This document shows, in pieces, positions 1 through 12,625 of a stretch of 64,000 nt of DNA. Position 1 is the first letter of the stretch, and every line of letters starts with the position of its first letter. Origin of the DNA: Sanderia malayensis (Eukaryota; Cnidaria; Scyphozoa; Semaeostomeae; Pelagiidae); assembly GCA_013076295.1 (NCBI GenBank), contig RQOL01000616.1, positions 5,050,392-5,114,391 of the forward strand, in the 5' to 3' direction. The notes beneath the pieces are model-generated. The model saw only the letters and a program-made list of their open reading frames with translations. It searched no databases and had not been told where the DNA came from. Position numbers and translations under genes: made by a program.

Positions 1-3000
1 AAGGCAAAGGGAGTATAAATTTAGGCGAACGAACTGTGCATTAATGGTTATGTGATCAATAGGCTGGCTTTTAGGAGAGAGTGGGGGGCAATTAACGAGC
101 CATTTTTGCAATAACCATCGTTATTAGAACTTTTCAAAAGACAGGAATCGTTTAGGACAAGCCCACTATTTGCATATGTTAATTACTACAGCGCTTCTGA
201 ATGTGAAGTCTAAAGGTAGCGACGGAATGTGCCGCCTATCCATGTACTGCCATTTTGCAAGTACAAATAGTGATGCATTTGGTACTTTGTGGTGCAGCTG
301 TGGTGCTACTGTGGTACTTGCGTAGTTTTTCTAGCATTGGGTCTCTAGAATTTTAGATCCGAAGAAGGCATGAATAAGGTCCCGTGTGTTTTCAGATAAG
401 AACAGAGCAATTGACTGGCAGTGGCATTTTAAAGACATAGATTTAATTTGTGATGATTATAATTCTTAACGCATTTCAAAACACAGGCACCATTGTCCCT
501 TGCAAATACTAATATGCAATAATTTGCTTGCAATGATAACATCTTTGAACGGAATTTAGTGTTTTCAAAATGGGAACAATGGAGTCAATGCTTGGAAATT
601 CCATTGTAATATTTTCCCTTGGTAGTTTAAACAGCTATGCTTGCTAAGTCATATGAATTCCAAGCGGTACAACGAGAGTGGGGAATTTATGGTTGCATAA
701 TATGGAGTTTTAGATTCCCTTTTTCCTGTCCCCTTTATCTCACGTGAAGTTGGAATGGGGTGGGGGACATTTAAGAGTGATAAGAAATTAATAAATTAAA
801 TAGATTAAAATTCCAGGAAAATTAACATTCATGCGAAAAATGGTCTCGTAATGCCATTTTGTCAAATCAAAAGGAAGCTTCATGAATCATGTTAAGAAAA
901 ACATTTGACAATAAAATGGCAGATTTCAAAAATCTCACAGAGCGAAAGAATTCCCCAAGAATTGGGTCCCTGCAGTTGCGTTTATGCGTATTATAATCCA
1001 TTCATTTACTGGCCATAAAGCTTCTGCAAAGAATGTTGAATATCTACGATAGTTTTAGAATGACAATTGGCTCAGTTGAAAGCTTCAAACCTATATGCAT
1101 TCAAAACGATATTTTGCTGTTAAAACATGTGTCGTAATGTCCGAAACCAACGCTGTTTTTCAGTCATACATTCGTTTGCATAGCTGATCTCTGTTGGTGA
1201 TTCGCTTTGAGACAAAAGGAAAGCCTGCAGTCTTTACAAATTCCCCATGCTATGACCTCTCCATGTGCCCTGCAAAGGAGAACACAGCCAGATTAAGTCA
1301 TCGATTGAACGCCATCATTGAGCCGTTGCTGGATGTCCTTTATTCAACGCAGCACAAGCTTACAAACAAGACCATATTAGGGTGGACGTTTGCTGTTTGT
1401 ATAAGGAAAACACCAGTGTGCCATTCGGGACTTATTTCATTTGAGCCAAGGCGATTTTCCTACGCAAATATACCACTTGGCGCATTTTTCTAAAACAGAA
1501 CAAGGAATGTTTCCTTGTTTACGAAACCTCTTCATTGCTTGTAAAAGTTCACACTCGGGTTTGAAGTGGGTGCATTAGGATTGCTCGGGGTGCTGTTATG
1601 TTAATAAACAGTATGATAGTTGATCGAAGCGAGCGTTGTCGCAATAGCGTGGGCGGTTAAATAATTGGAGTTGTTGCACCCCTGTTTTTCTCGTCTCTAC
1701 TTCTCTAAATTCTTTTCTTGATCACATTTCTGAATTGTTAGTCATTTTCCCATTGGTTTGCGCTGGTTTTCAGTCGTTCTGAAACCGTTCACCGTTTCTT
1801 AAACGCCACTTTTGTGTCGTCTTAAAACTAACGACTCGTCAGCCTGCGGCCTGACTCATTTTAAGCATCTAAAGCTGCTTTATGTGGCCACAGGCATTTC
1901 TTTAAAATTCATTAATGTTAGCATTAAACTGCGGAATAATTGTCTCTCTGGATAATGCTGGAATTGATCTTGCGTTGTTTTGTGTGTATAATCAGTGTGT
2001 TCCGCAACTTCGGCTTGGCCAACAGAAAGAGATGATCGTCCTGTGAATTTCAAAAGCTGTCCTAAGTTCTTATACAAAATCGTATTAGAGATTCGCTTAG
2101 CGTAGATTACAATGCGCGATTTGATGATGCGCAGAAGAATTATACTTTGTCTCGTCTCTGTCCCTCGGCCGGCGCTGCGGTGTAAGCAGGAAAGCCCCAT
2201 TTTCATCTCATTTCAAAGTGCGATTGAATTCGAGAGAATCGCGTGAATAGGCCATTTCTCAAATCCTGGCAAGTTCGGAAATCGTATCGTGAACGAAGCA
2301 CCATCTTTCGCCGGGATGCCTCGTCAATGCAACAACAAAACCCACAACAACCCATTGTCAAATAACACTGTATTTACCAGAATGAAAATAGAGTTGGAAT
2401 ATCCGATCATCACTGTAACAACAGCTATTATTTGTTTACCTCCCTCGCGGTATCTCTCTGTGCTCAGCTAATGTTGATGTATCTACGTATTGATATTGTT
2501 TTCTTTTCTCTTTAAAATCTTCTTGGACACACGAGCAAGTGGAAGCAAGGATTATTCACTTCACTCGACACACAATTTAATCTTTGTCTTAAAGCTTTGG
2601 ATTAACTAGTCACTTGAGAATGCGATATTATTTCTATAGGCAATGACAAAGTTCAAACTTGCAGCTCAATTATGATAATTCTCTTGATAAATGCACTGCG
2701 TTAAATAACCAACTCCCTACTTGGACCCTCTCCCTATCCAGTTTATAATAGGGCTTCAAGCAGTTGAACATTCAGCCAGTTGTTGTTTACATCAACAATG
2801 CGAAGTGCTTTTGCAAAGAGCTAATCTGTAATACATCTGATATACTGTGATACATGTTTATAAGAAACCTAGAATTAGGATTTCTGTTAAACTCCCATAG
2901 ATTCTTTTGTTCTACCGTTTCTTTTAACAATAGAAAGCAATAGAAAATTTAAGGAACTTTTAGTACCAGGGCACGAGGTATAAGTTCCTTGTAAAATAAA

Positions 3001-3062
3001 AAGCGTGTACATGAATTTGTTTTGTTTATTCCATTTCATGTTTTGTGTTCTTTTGTTTATAG
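1..3062. other. Upstream region, no exon recognised
   Basis: No convincing coding exon is visible here. Because the first recognised ARHGAP6 exon at 3063 begins in the middle of a codon (two bases complete a split codon), at least one upstream coding exon must lie either in this stretch or left of the window. Open frames such as 1194-1493 and 2289-2471 have no familiar composition or splice context. A locally GC-richer patch near 2140-2340 could be promoter or first-exon sequence, but I cannot support a boundary. Confidence 0.5.
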
Positions 3063-6000
3063 ATGGTAACTCGGCCAGAAGAACGTGGAAGCAAAGGTTA
3101 TTCCTTGGCAGAAAGGACAAAGGTATTTGTTTTTGTTTTGTCGTTTAGTTCTTTTTTTGTCTATCTGTTTATTTGCTTAACATAGTTAATATTTGCGCCA
3201 AAATGTAGCCAACTAAATCATGGAAACGTTCAAATTTGAGCTTTATGCTACTTGGGGTCTTTAAGTATCTTGTATTTTTTTGGAACTTTGTCAGAACGTA
3301 TCTACGGCCTGGGACGCTTTAAGATTCTTGGCGTGTTTTGCACGAATGCTGCCTGAAATGGATTTCTTACAAGATATAAATAGAAAGTTCAGTTGGCCGT
3401 TGGCTACTGCTTGCTGCGCACTGCTTTTACGAATGATAAGAATGCCTATTTCGTTTTGTTTTAGATGAAAACAAAGAGCCGAGACATTTTGGCGTGTCTC
3501 TCTCGCAAATCATTGCAAATGATGTGGAGGCTGAAGAGGCACGCAACCGTTCAGATTTGCCGCGCGAGGAAACTCGCCCGCCCCGGGTCGTTCGTCAAGC
3601 TGAAGTCTCCACGGACGAATGCCTCGCGGAAGAAACCGACCCTACTGCTATTGAGGACACAGCGGATAAACGGAGAAATAGTCTACCGGAATCGTACATG
3701 CCAATGATGAGGTCAAACAGTTTCAACTTGGACGAAGGTGAGGAGATCGATTTCTTGGACAACAAAAATTCGGATAATAACAATACCACGGAGAGAAGGG
3801 ACGGTGCGGTTATCCTCCGTTCAAGCGTTCGACGGATCTCGAATAGCGGCAACCACAGGCGGTCGCGGCTTCTTGACGCGTTGACTTTGTCGTCGACGTC
3901 AGCATCGTACATCAGTATCATTGACCGGGATGATGAACTGAAACCCGCTCCGCCTCAAGTACCAAAAATCGTACAAACTCTTATTAAATACATCGAGGAG
4001 CACGGTCTAAATCTGCTGGGTATTTTCCGCACGGGCGGACTGCGAAAAAGAGTTCGACACGTGAGTAAAGTTTAGTTTTTTATTTCTTAAGTCCTGCAGT
4101 TCCTATGCTCGTTATTTAATTGAATTTCTGAACACTAAAACTGGCACGGACAGGTAAAACAAAGTTTTTTAAGGATTCATGTTAATAAATCTATTTGAAG
4201 GCAGCTTTGGCGCAGACCTTTTAGACATGAGACCCTTGTGATCTTTGTCTAAATATGTAGTGTTAAAGATTTGAGGCTGCTTTGCGCACCTTCACATACG
4301 GTGTGCCAAAAGTTTTTCGCTTATAAACATTTGTGTAAAAGTGTCTGAGTTGACCAATCTTTTCATCTTTCCAGTAATAAGATGATCCCTATGTTTGACG
4401 GTCACTTTTTCGTGGTTAAATTTCCTATTAAGGGAGCATTATATTCCAGATTTAATTTGATCTGCGCGAGTGTGCTGGAGATGTGCTCAAAACGTTAATA
4501 ACTTCAGATTTATTACGAAAATTCATCTAAAAGCCTTAAGTCCCTTTGATGGGGTTTTCCAGAAATCAGCTGTTTTGGCTATGACAGATTAGATAAAGCG
4601 TAGAATCAGACCTCAAAATCAAAGTCCCACAACGAAATGTAAATATAGAACTAATTCTGGATCAGCGCGAATTCCTTTCATGGATAAACCCTTTTTTAAG
4701 GTTTTTCAAATCTTCAAGACAATTCCCCAATTACGTAGATAATATTCCCCAATTGTAAACAACTGCGAAGTTATTTTGTTTTTCATCCACCCAGACGCTG
4801 GCTCATTACGACAAATGAGCTGAAGCATAATCTAAGCCAAATATTTCACATATTTTTTAAATTGCCTTTTTATGTGAAGAGCGAGTAAGGAAATTAGTTT
4901 GCACGGACGGCCATTCCTTGTTAAGTTGCATCACCTATTGCGTCAATGATGTATAACTGACCTTTTATAGCTGTCTGTAAATTCTATAGGTAGCTACAAT
5001 TTGCTGTTGTGTCACAATAATTTGCTCAATCAAGGCGCACCAATGTCACTTTAATAATTCACCTTCCTTCATTTTTTTGTGTTCATCAAAATGTTTAAAA
5101 ACTAATGGAATGCATCATAACTTCCATTAACAATTTTCATTAATTTTTCGGTTTTTATAAAAGTATATCGCTAAGACCTTTCGAATTCACCACGCACGTT
5201 TCATGGTCGTCATTAGTCAATATGATCTATACCTACCCATTGCTATACACTGCTTCTTCTTTGCGGTAAGATATAGTAATAATTACCTTGATGTATCTTT
5301 TTACCCTAGATGCGTGAAGAACTCGATCGTGGCAATACATCGATTATCCACTCAGAGGAAACAAACCCTCAAGATGTAGCTGCCCTATTTAAGGAGTTCT
5401 TCCGAGACCTACCTGACCCTTTGTTGACAAGAGAACTCTACGCACCACTTCTAGCCACAAGAAGTACGTATCAATGTCCGAAACAAACAACATTAGTCAG
5501 AAGGGGAGCCTTTGTAGTAGATTTTATTAGTTTATCTCACTCACTCAAACGCTCTTTTATGCTTTGACTATCAGTGTTAGGTAAACGGCTCCCCTATTAA
5601 AATTCCTGGATTTGCCCAAGCTCTGAAGCATAGCATGTCTGTACTCCGATATTAGTTCTTTCATTTCTATAGATGACCTAGACTTATCTAGCTGCATAAT
5701 CTCAAGCATTATGGAGCTGCATGTTAATTGTACTAATTCTTATGTATAGAATTGGGGAACCGAGATCAGCAGTTGATGGCCTTGCAGTTGCTAATTGGAT
5801 TGCTGCCTGTTTGCAACAGAGATACTTTATTTGCACTGCTGTCCTGCCTGGCCAAAGTGGCATCGTTCTCTCAAGACACTGTCGATGGTGAAGGAAATAC
5901 GGTAAGCTAACTTGATGATATTGGCACGATGTAATGCTATACGGTGGAAAGTCCACGGTGGGAGTTGTCTTACTGTCCCTTGTAGAAAGGTTGCTTTTGG

Positions 6001-9000
6001 AAAGAAATGACTAATTTTGAAAATATTTTGAATAAAGCATCTGCCCATTGTTTGGAGGCGCCTACTTTATGGAAGTGTCCGTCAATAGTGTTTCCGTTGT
6101 ATGATAATGGCGAATGCTTTGCTTTCCATCGTGTTGATCAAGTAGTAATGCCACAAGCTTGCCTTCTAGATATCTGGAAATAAAATGGACTCCCGTAACC
6201 TCGCCACACTTATTGGACCGAATATTCTGCACAAGGTAAATGAGAATGCATTCCGGTAATTTGGAGGCGGTGGGTTTCCTAATTAAGTACAGCCAGCAAT
6301 ATCCTTATGGCATCATGGCATTAAGATATTGCTGATCAGTTTCGAGTCATATAATTAGAGAGGGCTATTTCTTAATGAGCTCGTTCTGAAACGTGCAGCC
6401 AGTCTCTCCTTTACGTAATTTTATTTGATCAATCTTTAATTGGCAAAGATGAACGAAAACAATAAGATCTACAACCTCCAGAGTTTTCCGTGTACAATTC
6501 AGTACACACGTTGTCAAGTTTTCGATCGAATTGCTATTTGTGTATTTACTGTTAGCTATTGGTTTCCATGCAGATAACTATCAGTGTAAACACCTACTTT
6601 TGATATGATAACGACTGGCAACTTGTTAAGCGTCTCCACGTCATTCTGTGGACTAGAAGATGACAATACAATAATCTGACAGCACTTTGTCGCGATTAAT
6701 CAACACTTTCTATTGATGTAATTAGGAGATGAGCCGGGCTCATTGCAAGGTTTTGATCGCGTTTTTATTTATTAGCACATTACGGATATTAGCCTGTCCA
6801 CAGTGAATGCCAACCCATGCTGGAAATCATGCAACCTAATTGATCTCTTAAGTATAAGCAACGTAACGTTGGTTGGGGCAGATTACAGAGGTCTCTGGAA
6901 CTACCTCCTCTTTATTTGTCTGGGTGGAGACATTCCCCCCGCCCCGCCTCTTCTGCATTCAATTATCACTGTTCGGAATGTTTCCTATTATGCATACAGT
7001 TATATGGCCGTACATTTTTGCAAACAAAGACCCTACATCAGAGCTCTTTCATGCCTGACTTGTTTCACGTCGTGCAACTTTGTCTTGTCTACCTTGCTGA
7101 AAATAAAAAAACTTGCATATCGAACTCTTAACAGATGAGAAAAAGTGTTTGTTTTTTTTATATTCGTCATTTTACATCTTTGCTTTGCCAAAGTGGCATC
7201 GTAATAGGAAGTTTTGATAGCTGGTGGTGTTTTGAACCAACATAGTTGACAAAAATTTGCCAGGGCTGGTAGTAGGTACAAAGGAGATTCGTTCCCCACT
7301 CTCTCTCGCTTTAACTTGTTCAAATCTTTTTCTCAACTTTTCTTCGTTTTTTTCATAAATGACAGTTTCCTTGTATCAATAGCTTGTTGATAAGCAACAA
7401 CAAACCTGACCGATGTTTAATCTCGTCCATTTTCTTTTCTTCTCCAGGTGAAAGCAAATTCATCTGCACAGAGTTTCAGTCAAGAAGATTCACTGCGGCT
7501 GGCAGAAGAGAACAACACGATGATCGAAGTAGTGAAAGAAATGATTGAAAATCATGAACAGTTATTTAAAGTAAGATTTTTTTTATTCTGGCTCCAAAAT
7601 CTCAATTTTTAATTTCGCTTTTTTTTCTTGTAAAGAGGAGTCAAACAAAATTAATGTTAAGAAGCCACGTACCCTAGTATACAGTGTTATTTTGTATTTA
7701 TCTTTCTAGGTATCTGCCACTTTGCATGATGAAGTGTTGAGGTCAATCGTGGATTCAGAACCAGAAGTTGTTGATTATGTCCTTCGAAAGAAGTCATCGA
7801 GAGTGAGTCAAATGGAGTGAGTATTAGTTTAATTGTCGCATAGCTCTGTGTATCTTTAAATATACTCACACCACGTGTACACGCATATGCACAACCCGAA
7901 AGCCTCGTACTAACTTGCTTGAAATCGAGGCCGTTAACTCCCAGGTTGCATAGTAGAGCATTGACAGAAAGGTAGAGCATGGAACAATCAAATGTCTTAG
8001 TAGCTGCTGCAGGTTTGATTGATAAGCTGTTTTGAGGCAGTAAGCCATGTTTCAAGCAATGAGATTTATTTTAAAAGACCCACTTCAATTTTTTCAGCTT
8101 TCCAGATGACATTCAGGATGAGTTAGGTCGTATTCAACAGAATTCAAATGCCCACCCGAGAAGATCGATGACTTTTGCCACATCACGCCGCGATAACGTC
8201 CCCTCACGTTACAGTGACGAGGGCTCTTTTGCGCGCAACTCTTTACGAGCTGGTAAAAACCCGGAGGCTATTCAACGCGGGCGTAAAATCAGCTATCCGG
8301 AACGGCCCGGATCAATCCGCTCGGTAATGTCCACTGCGTCTGAACCGGACCGGTTTAGCTATAGGAAATCGAACTCCAGTTTTCTGTCTTACAATGCAGC
8401 GTGCACGAACCGCAGAAGCCAATCGGAGACGACCGAAGTAGCGTGCTTGGACTCAACAACAGCACCGCTTCCCAATGTGGCGGATCAGTTCACTGACGTA
8501 GAGAGATATCGTGTCAGTTATCGTGACAGTGGCCTCGGGTTGGGAAGGAATAGCCATCGGTTTTCCATGGAAGAAACAAGAAGGAAAATAAATGCGCTGG
8601 AGTCGACTCATCTATCTGCAAACTTTGATGAAGTATCGACAACTCCGTATTCGTCACCTTCCGGTACACCAATACTGGAGAGAGCAGAACAGGAGGAAGT
8701 ACCATCTCCGGTGAGGCTGAGAGAGCGGGAGTTCAGGGACTGTCGCGACTCTGCTTATGCCAGTGGACGATTGACCAGTCGAAAAGGTGGAACACCGTTC
8801 CAAGGATTGCAGGGAGTATTTTCCCTGGGAGAAGAGGAACTCTCACCGGATGCTTCGATGACATCATCGGCTTCGCCAACTTCTCCTGTCTTCTTAACAG
8901 ATGTGCTCAACGAACCATCCTTCAATGTTGGTGATGTTAAGAAGGGGGTGCCCCCATCGAGGAAATTGTCCTTACCACCTGAATCATTGAGAGAGAAAGA

Positions 9001-9190
9001 TGAAGAACAAGATATAGTGACCAGGCCATCCATGCCACCACGTGCCATAAGTGATATATCGGAGAATACATTGCACGACAAGAAGGTTCGAAAAGCATTC
9101 TTGACTTGGGAAGAAGTAACATGGCCCCATTGGGATCGGGAAGCAATGATTGAGAAAAGTGACATGCCAGATCAAGAGACGATATTATGA
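3063..9190 (+). CDS. ARHGAP6: Rho GTPase-activating protein, ARHGAP6-like (5' incomplete)
   Basis: This protein should stimulate GTP hydrolysis by a Rho-family GTPase and so act on actin or membrane dynamics. Eight exons join in phase: 3063-3122, 3465-4060, 5310-5463, 5750-5901, 6170-6235, 7448-7570, 7710-7816 and 8098-9190 (stop TGA 9188-9190), giving 782 residues without the N-terminus. A conserved FGVSLSQIIAND segment precedes a disordered Ser/Arg/Asp-rich stretch of about 140 residues. The RhoGAP fold then runs over residues about 184-385, with the arginine finger in GIFRTGG (Arg codon 4028-4030), the DVAALFKEFFRDLPDPLL helix and the GNKMDSRNLATLIGPNIL motif. The segment EPEVVDYVLRKK after the fold is typical of ARHGAP6. 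The last exon is Ser-rich, and the protein ends in ETIL, a class I PDZ-ligand-like tail; the vertebrate protein also ends in a similar motif as far as I recall. The first exon or exons are missing. A polyadenylation signal lies at 9471-9476. Confidence 0.88.
4061..5309 (+). other. ARHGAP6 intron, 1.25 kb
   Basis: Intron between the exon holding the arginine finger and the next RhoGAP exon. Donor GTGAGT at 4061, acceptor TTTTTACCCTAG ending at 5309, phase 0. AT-rich; no gene or repeat recognised inside. Confidence 0.8.
6236..7447 (+). other. ARHGAP6 intron, 1.2 kb
   Basis: Intron after the exon encoding the GNKMDSRNLA motif. Donor GTAAAT at 6236, acceptor ending at 7447, phase 0. Several short open frames cross 6800-7140 in three registers, but none has splice logic or a familiar motif, so I treat it as non-coding. 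Confidence 0.75.
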
Positions 9191-9470
9191 ACCATGTGTC
9201 ACACAGTGCAACTCAAAACAACATCGTACAATGCAGCCAAGGAGCAAAGAACCATGGTGCAATGCAGCTAGTATAAGTGGTGTATCATATGGTAGAAATT
9301 ATGGTGTGTAGTTCGTAGGGAATGGAAGGGAAGCTGTTACAAACATTAAGACTCCATGATCGAGAAATTTCAAAGAGACTAATTTATGTCGCATAATTAA
9401 TTTTAATTTATTCACAGGTTTTTGCAGATAGATCACCAACAGATGATGATTTCGGTTGTTTTAATAATGT

Positions 9471-9476
9471 AATAAA
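9471..9476 (+). terminator. Polyadenylation signal of ARHGAP6
   Basis: AATAAA 281 bases after the ARHGAP6 stop codon, in AT-rich sequence. It is the first canonical hexamer downstream of the stop. Confidence 0.5.
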
Positions 9477-10593
9477 TTACTGCGTATTAGTATTAGGTAT
9501 TAGGTAATAGTAAGTGGTCTTTTATTTGATCTTATTCAAGATCTCTTTAAGATTTTTTTTTATCAGGCAGAAAATTAAGTGTGCAGTGTTATGTAGTTTG
9601 CTGCAAGTGCTATAAAGGGAGGCTAAAGTTGTTGTATATTCGAGAGCCTCGTTCGTTCTTTAGGAGGAACCATTCGGTACAAATAGAAACTGCAAACTGT
9701 GGCAACAAGTGGAAAAATAGCGCAATTAAAGCTAAGAATAAGGCACTGAAGCACAATAATAATAAAAATTTGATCCAGATTTGTTAATCTCGAATAGCAA
9801 GCACCAACCTTTTTGTTAATATCTGTTTTAACTAGCCAGTTTATTAAGTTGTAAAGTCCATTTATACATATATATGTTACTCAGTTTAGTCGGCTCAATA
9901 ATGACAATCCATAACAAAAGATTACTTGAGTTTTTTGACTCTGGTTTAGTATTCATACCATGTATGATTATTCACAGTTTACTGATCTGTGAAAATGTGG
10001 CATTTGTCATTTAATAAGGTTTACTTGTATGTATTCTGAAAGTTAAGAGGTAGAGACTCTCTGATATACACTATCACCAACTGTTATTGACCAATCATAC
10101 TTTATTTCACTTAAATTAAGATTAATTTAGATCACTGCACAAATTCTTTAGAAGTATAGAAAGAATAAGTGTTCAAATATTTGTTATTGTTTATTCCTAC
10201 AATTTGTATTTTTTGAGACATTCCAGCAGTTATTTTATTCTATATCTTTGGCAAGCATCTTCGTTACCATTATGTACATGATACACCCTCCCTATTTTTT
10301 AATAAATATATTTTGTACGCGTAGGAATACACAAAGATTTCGTTGCATTATCATGACAGATCAGCTGTTTGTAACCAATCAAGTATCAGTATTAATTGTA
10401 TTTTTCTTTGTATAGCATTCTCCTTTTCTTATTTTGTTAACCCAATTCTAATTTTACAGCTATATTTTAGAATGCATTATAATTCCTATTTGTTTTCTCG
10501 AAAACAGATTGTAAATATAATAATTAAGAATGTTATTTTGTTTTTTTCGCTCATCCAAGCTGCAATGGCCTACCCTGTTTCGCATATTAATCA
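9477..10593. other. AT-rich intergenic region
   Basis: Sequence between the ARHGAP6 polyadenylation signal and the promoter of the next gene. It is AT-rich with no recognisable exon. Open frames at 9581-9787 and 10343-10687 lack coding character. Confidence 0.6.
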
Positions 10594-10669
10594 TTACGTC
10601 ACAATCATTACTACTAAACAATTAATTACGTTACGTCACAATCAAAATTACTACCATCGTTTATATAAA
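10594..10669 (+). promoter_or_regulatory. Core promoter with paired CRE-like repeats and TATA box
   Basis: Two exact copies of TTACGTCACAATCA lie at 10594-10607 and 10631-10644, 37 bp apart, each containing a CRE/ATF-type TTACGTCA. A TATA box TTATATAAA follows at 10661-10669, about 100 bp before the ATG at 10771. Site identity is established knowledge of CREB/ATF and TATA consensus; use as this gene's promoter is inferred from position. Confidence 0.6.
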
Positions 10670-10770
10670 CCCCGTAATCAATCATAATAGCAACAGTTTT
10701 GTTCAATAGTGCTAGTTGAGTTGTCTTAACGTATATACTATTGGAAACTTTTGTACTTTTGTGTGTCACG

Positions 10771-12625
10771 ATGATACCAAGAGTGTTTTTATTTCAACGA
10801 AGAGAGAGCAATAGTGCTCAACAGAGTCTAAAATCGTTCTTCTCTCATGTTGCTGGGCTCTTCGGCTGTGCTTTAGGCGGCTGTTTGCCAAAAGTATCGA
10901 GTGCTGTACTTCCAGTGCATGAAAACGACGATTCCGATAAACAGAAGATGCCAAACTTTGCAAACTTTGCTGCAAAGAAACCTCCGTCGTCAACTGAAAC
11001 TGGTGGCGAAGAAGAACGAACACTGCCTTCGAATGAACCCGCGAGCAAACGGGTGCTTCGATCGAACAACGTGTTCGAATTCGGCGATGGCTATCTTCCT
11101 TGGGGAGGTGATGATGGAAATCTATCTCATTCTTCCAGCATCTCGTCATTTGGAAGCGCAATCAGCAATGGTAAGTGTATTTCGTTGATAGTTGCAATTA
11201 ATTAAGTTAACTATACATATAATATATAATACATAGAACTCTGTCTAACTTGGATATATTGCTTTCTTTACAGATGCTTTGTTCTACAATGAACGGGGTC
11301 AGCTTGCCACTAAGGCTCAGATTTGTACCCGGCGTCCAACTCGGCACATTGCTACGATCGTGGGTGAAACAGAAGAAGAGTTTAAAGAGACTACTTCCGA
11401 AACTGATTCACTTGAAAATGATCATTGCAACGAAGAAACAATTGCTTTATCTGACGGTGAAATGCCTGTCAATGAGATGCTTATTAACGATGTCTTTTGC
11501 TGCAAGAAGCATGAAGGTACGAGCTATGCAAAGTGTAGAATATTGTTTCATTTTTCTAAAATAAAAGTAGCTTGTCTCTATTAAGCTTCACCCTTTTCGC
11601 TCGTTCCTGGCATTTGATGATACCTGGCTTAGAGCTGGAAGCAACTTCTGTTGAGGAACTATCCTTGAAAAGCTTAGTTTTGAATTCAGATGGTGAAAAT
11701 TAAACAATATAACAAGTTCTGCTATTGATTTTTCTGCAGAGGATGAACGCCATGAAGACACTACTTCATCCTGCATGCAAAACCCTGAAACAAATGTTCA
11801 GACTGATGAATTTACCGTTATGCTTGCTGATACAACGTCTGCATCTTCTGATTGTCAAGAGAGTGTATCAACAGTTGCTTCTTCTCTGAGTTACGAAAGT
11901 AACACAGAAGAAGAAGACTCGAAACAAACATCTTCCAGGAAGATGGCCTCTACTTTTGACGACGATGATGAATTTGAGACAGAAAGCATTCAGCAAGACA
12001 CAGAAACTGGTACACTTGGCACTGAAGGTGAGCAGTAGATAGCTTTAGCAAGGTGGATGTATTTGATAACTGCGTTTGATCGTTTTGTTCCATTGCATTA
12101 TTATTATAAATGAAAATATATGTTCAGGTGTTTTGCTCTGCATTTCAGAAGGAGATGTCAAAGAAATGACAACTGATTCAGTAGCAGTCAGTGCTCAATC
12201 TCAAGCACTGGAAATGAAATCCATGCTTGAAACAACAACAGGCTGTGATCCACTGCAAGTTGGGGATGTTTCTGTGAACGTCCAAGTGGAATTCAAAGAA
12301 GAAAGTATGGATCAACAAGCCAAATCCAAAACGTTGCCAGTGGAAAGCAATGACAACGAATGTGACTCTGATGAAGAAAGAGCCATTGATCAGTTGTATG
12401 TAAATGGTATGATCATGCATAACAACGTAGTTTTACTTAACATTACATATAAAATGTCTACACGAACGCATTTAACAACACGTTTTAATAACTTCTTTTG
12501 CAGAGATTGCAAATATGATGAACTCTGCAACAAATCCTAGTCCTCCAACTAATGAGAATAAAGCGAAACGAGCTATTTTTTTAGTTGGTTCAGGTTCTTG
12601 GACCCCAGAAGGTATACAAGTCTAA
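10771..12625 (+). CDS. Acidic low-complexity protein, unrecognised
   Basis: I do not recognise this gene. The ATG at 10771 is the first in frame after a stop at 10717 and lies about 100 bp past a TATA box. Exons 10771-11170, 11274-11516, 11740-12027, 12149-12406 and 12504-12625 join in frame to about 436 residues. All four introns are phase 1. The N-terminus has a Cys/Gly-containing patch (HVAGLFGCALGGCLPK). The rest is rich in Glu, Asp, Ser and Thr, with a Ser-rich patch near SHSSSISSFGSAISN, and looks mostly disordered. The end is uncertain. Either the last exon runs to TAA at 12623-12625, or it is spliced at 12611 (AG then GTATAC) to a further short exon, for example after the acceptor near 12725. 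Direct joining to the STXBP4 PDZ exon at 13521 fails because the phases disagree and a stop follows. It may be a separate lineage-restricted gene. Confidence 0.6.

Noticed and set aside
1194..1493. 99-codon frame as a gene or ARHGAP6 exon
   Set aside because: No splice sites in the right phase, no ATG start and no familiar motif.
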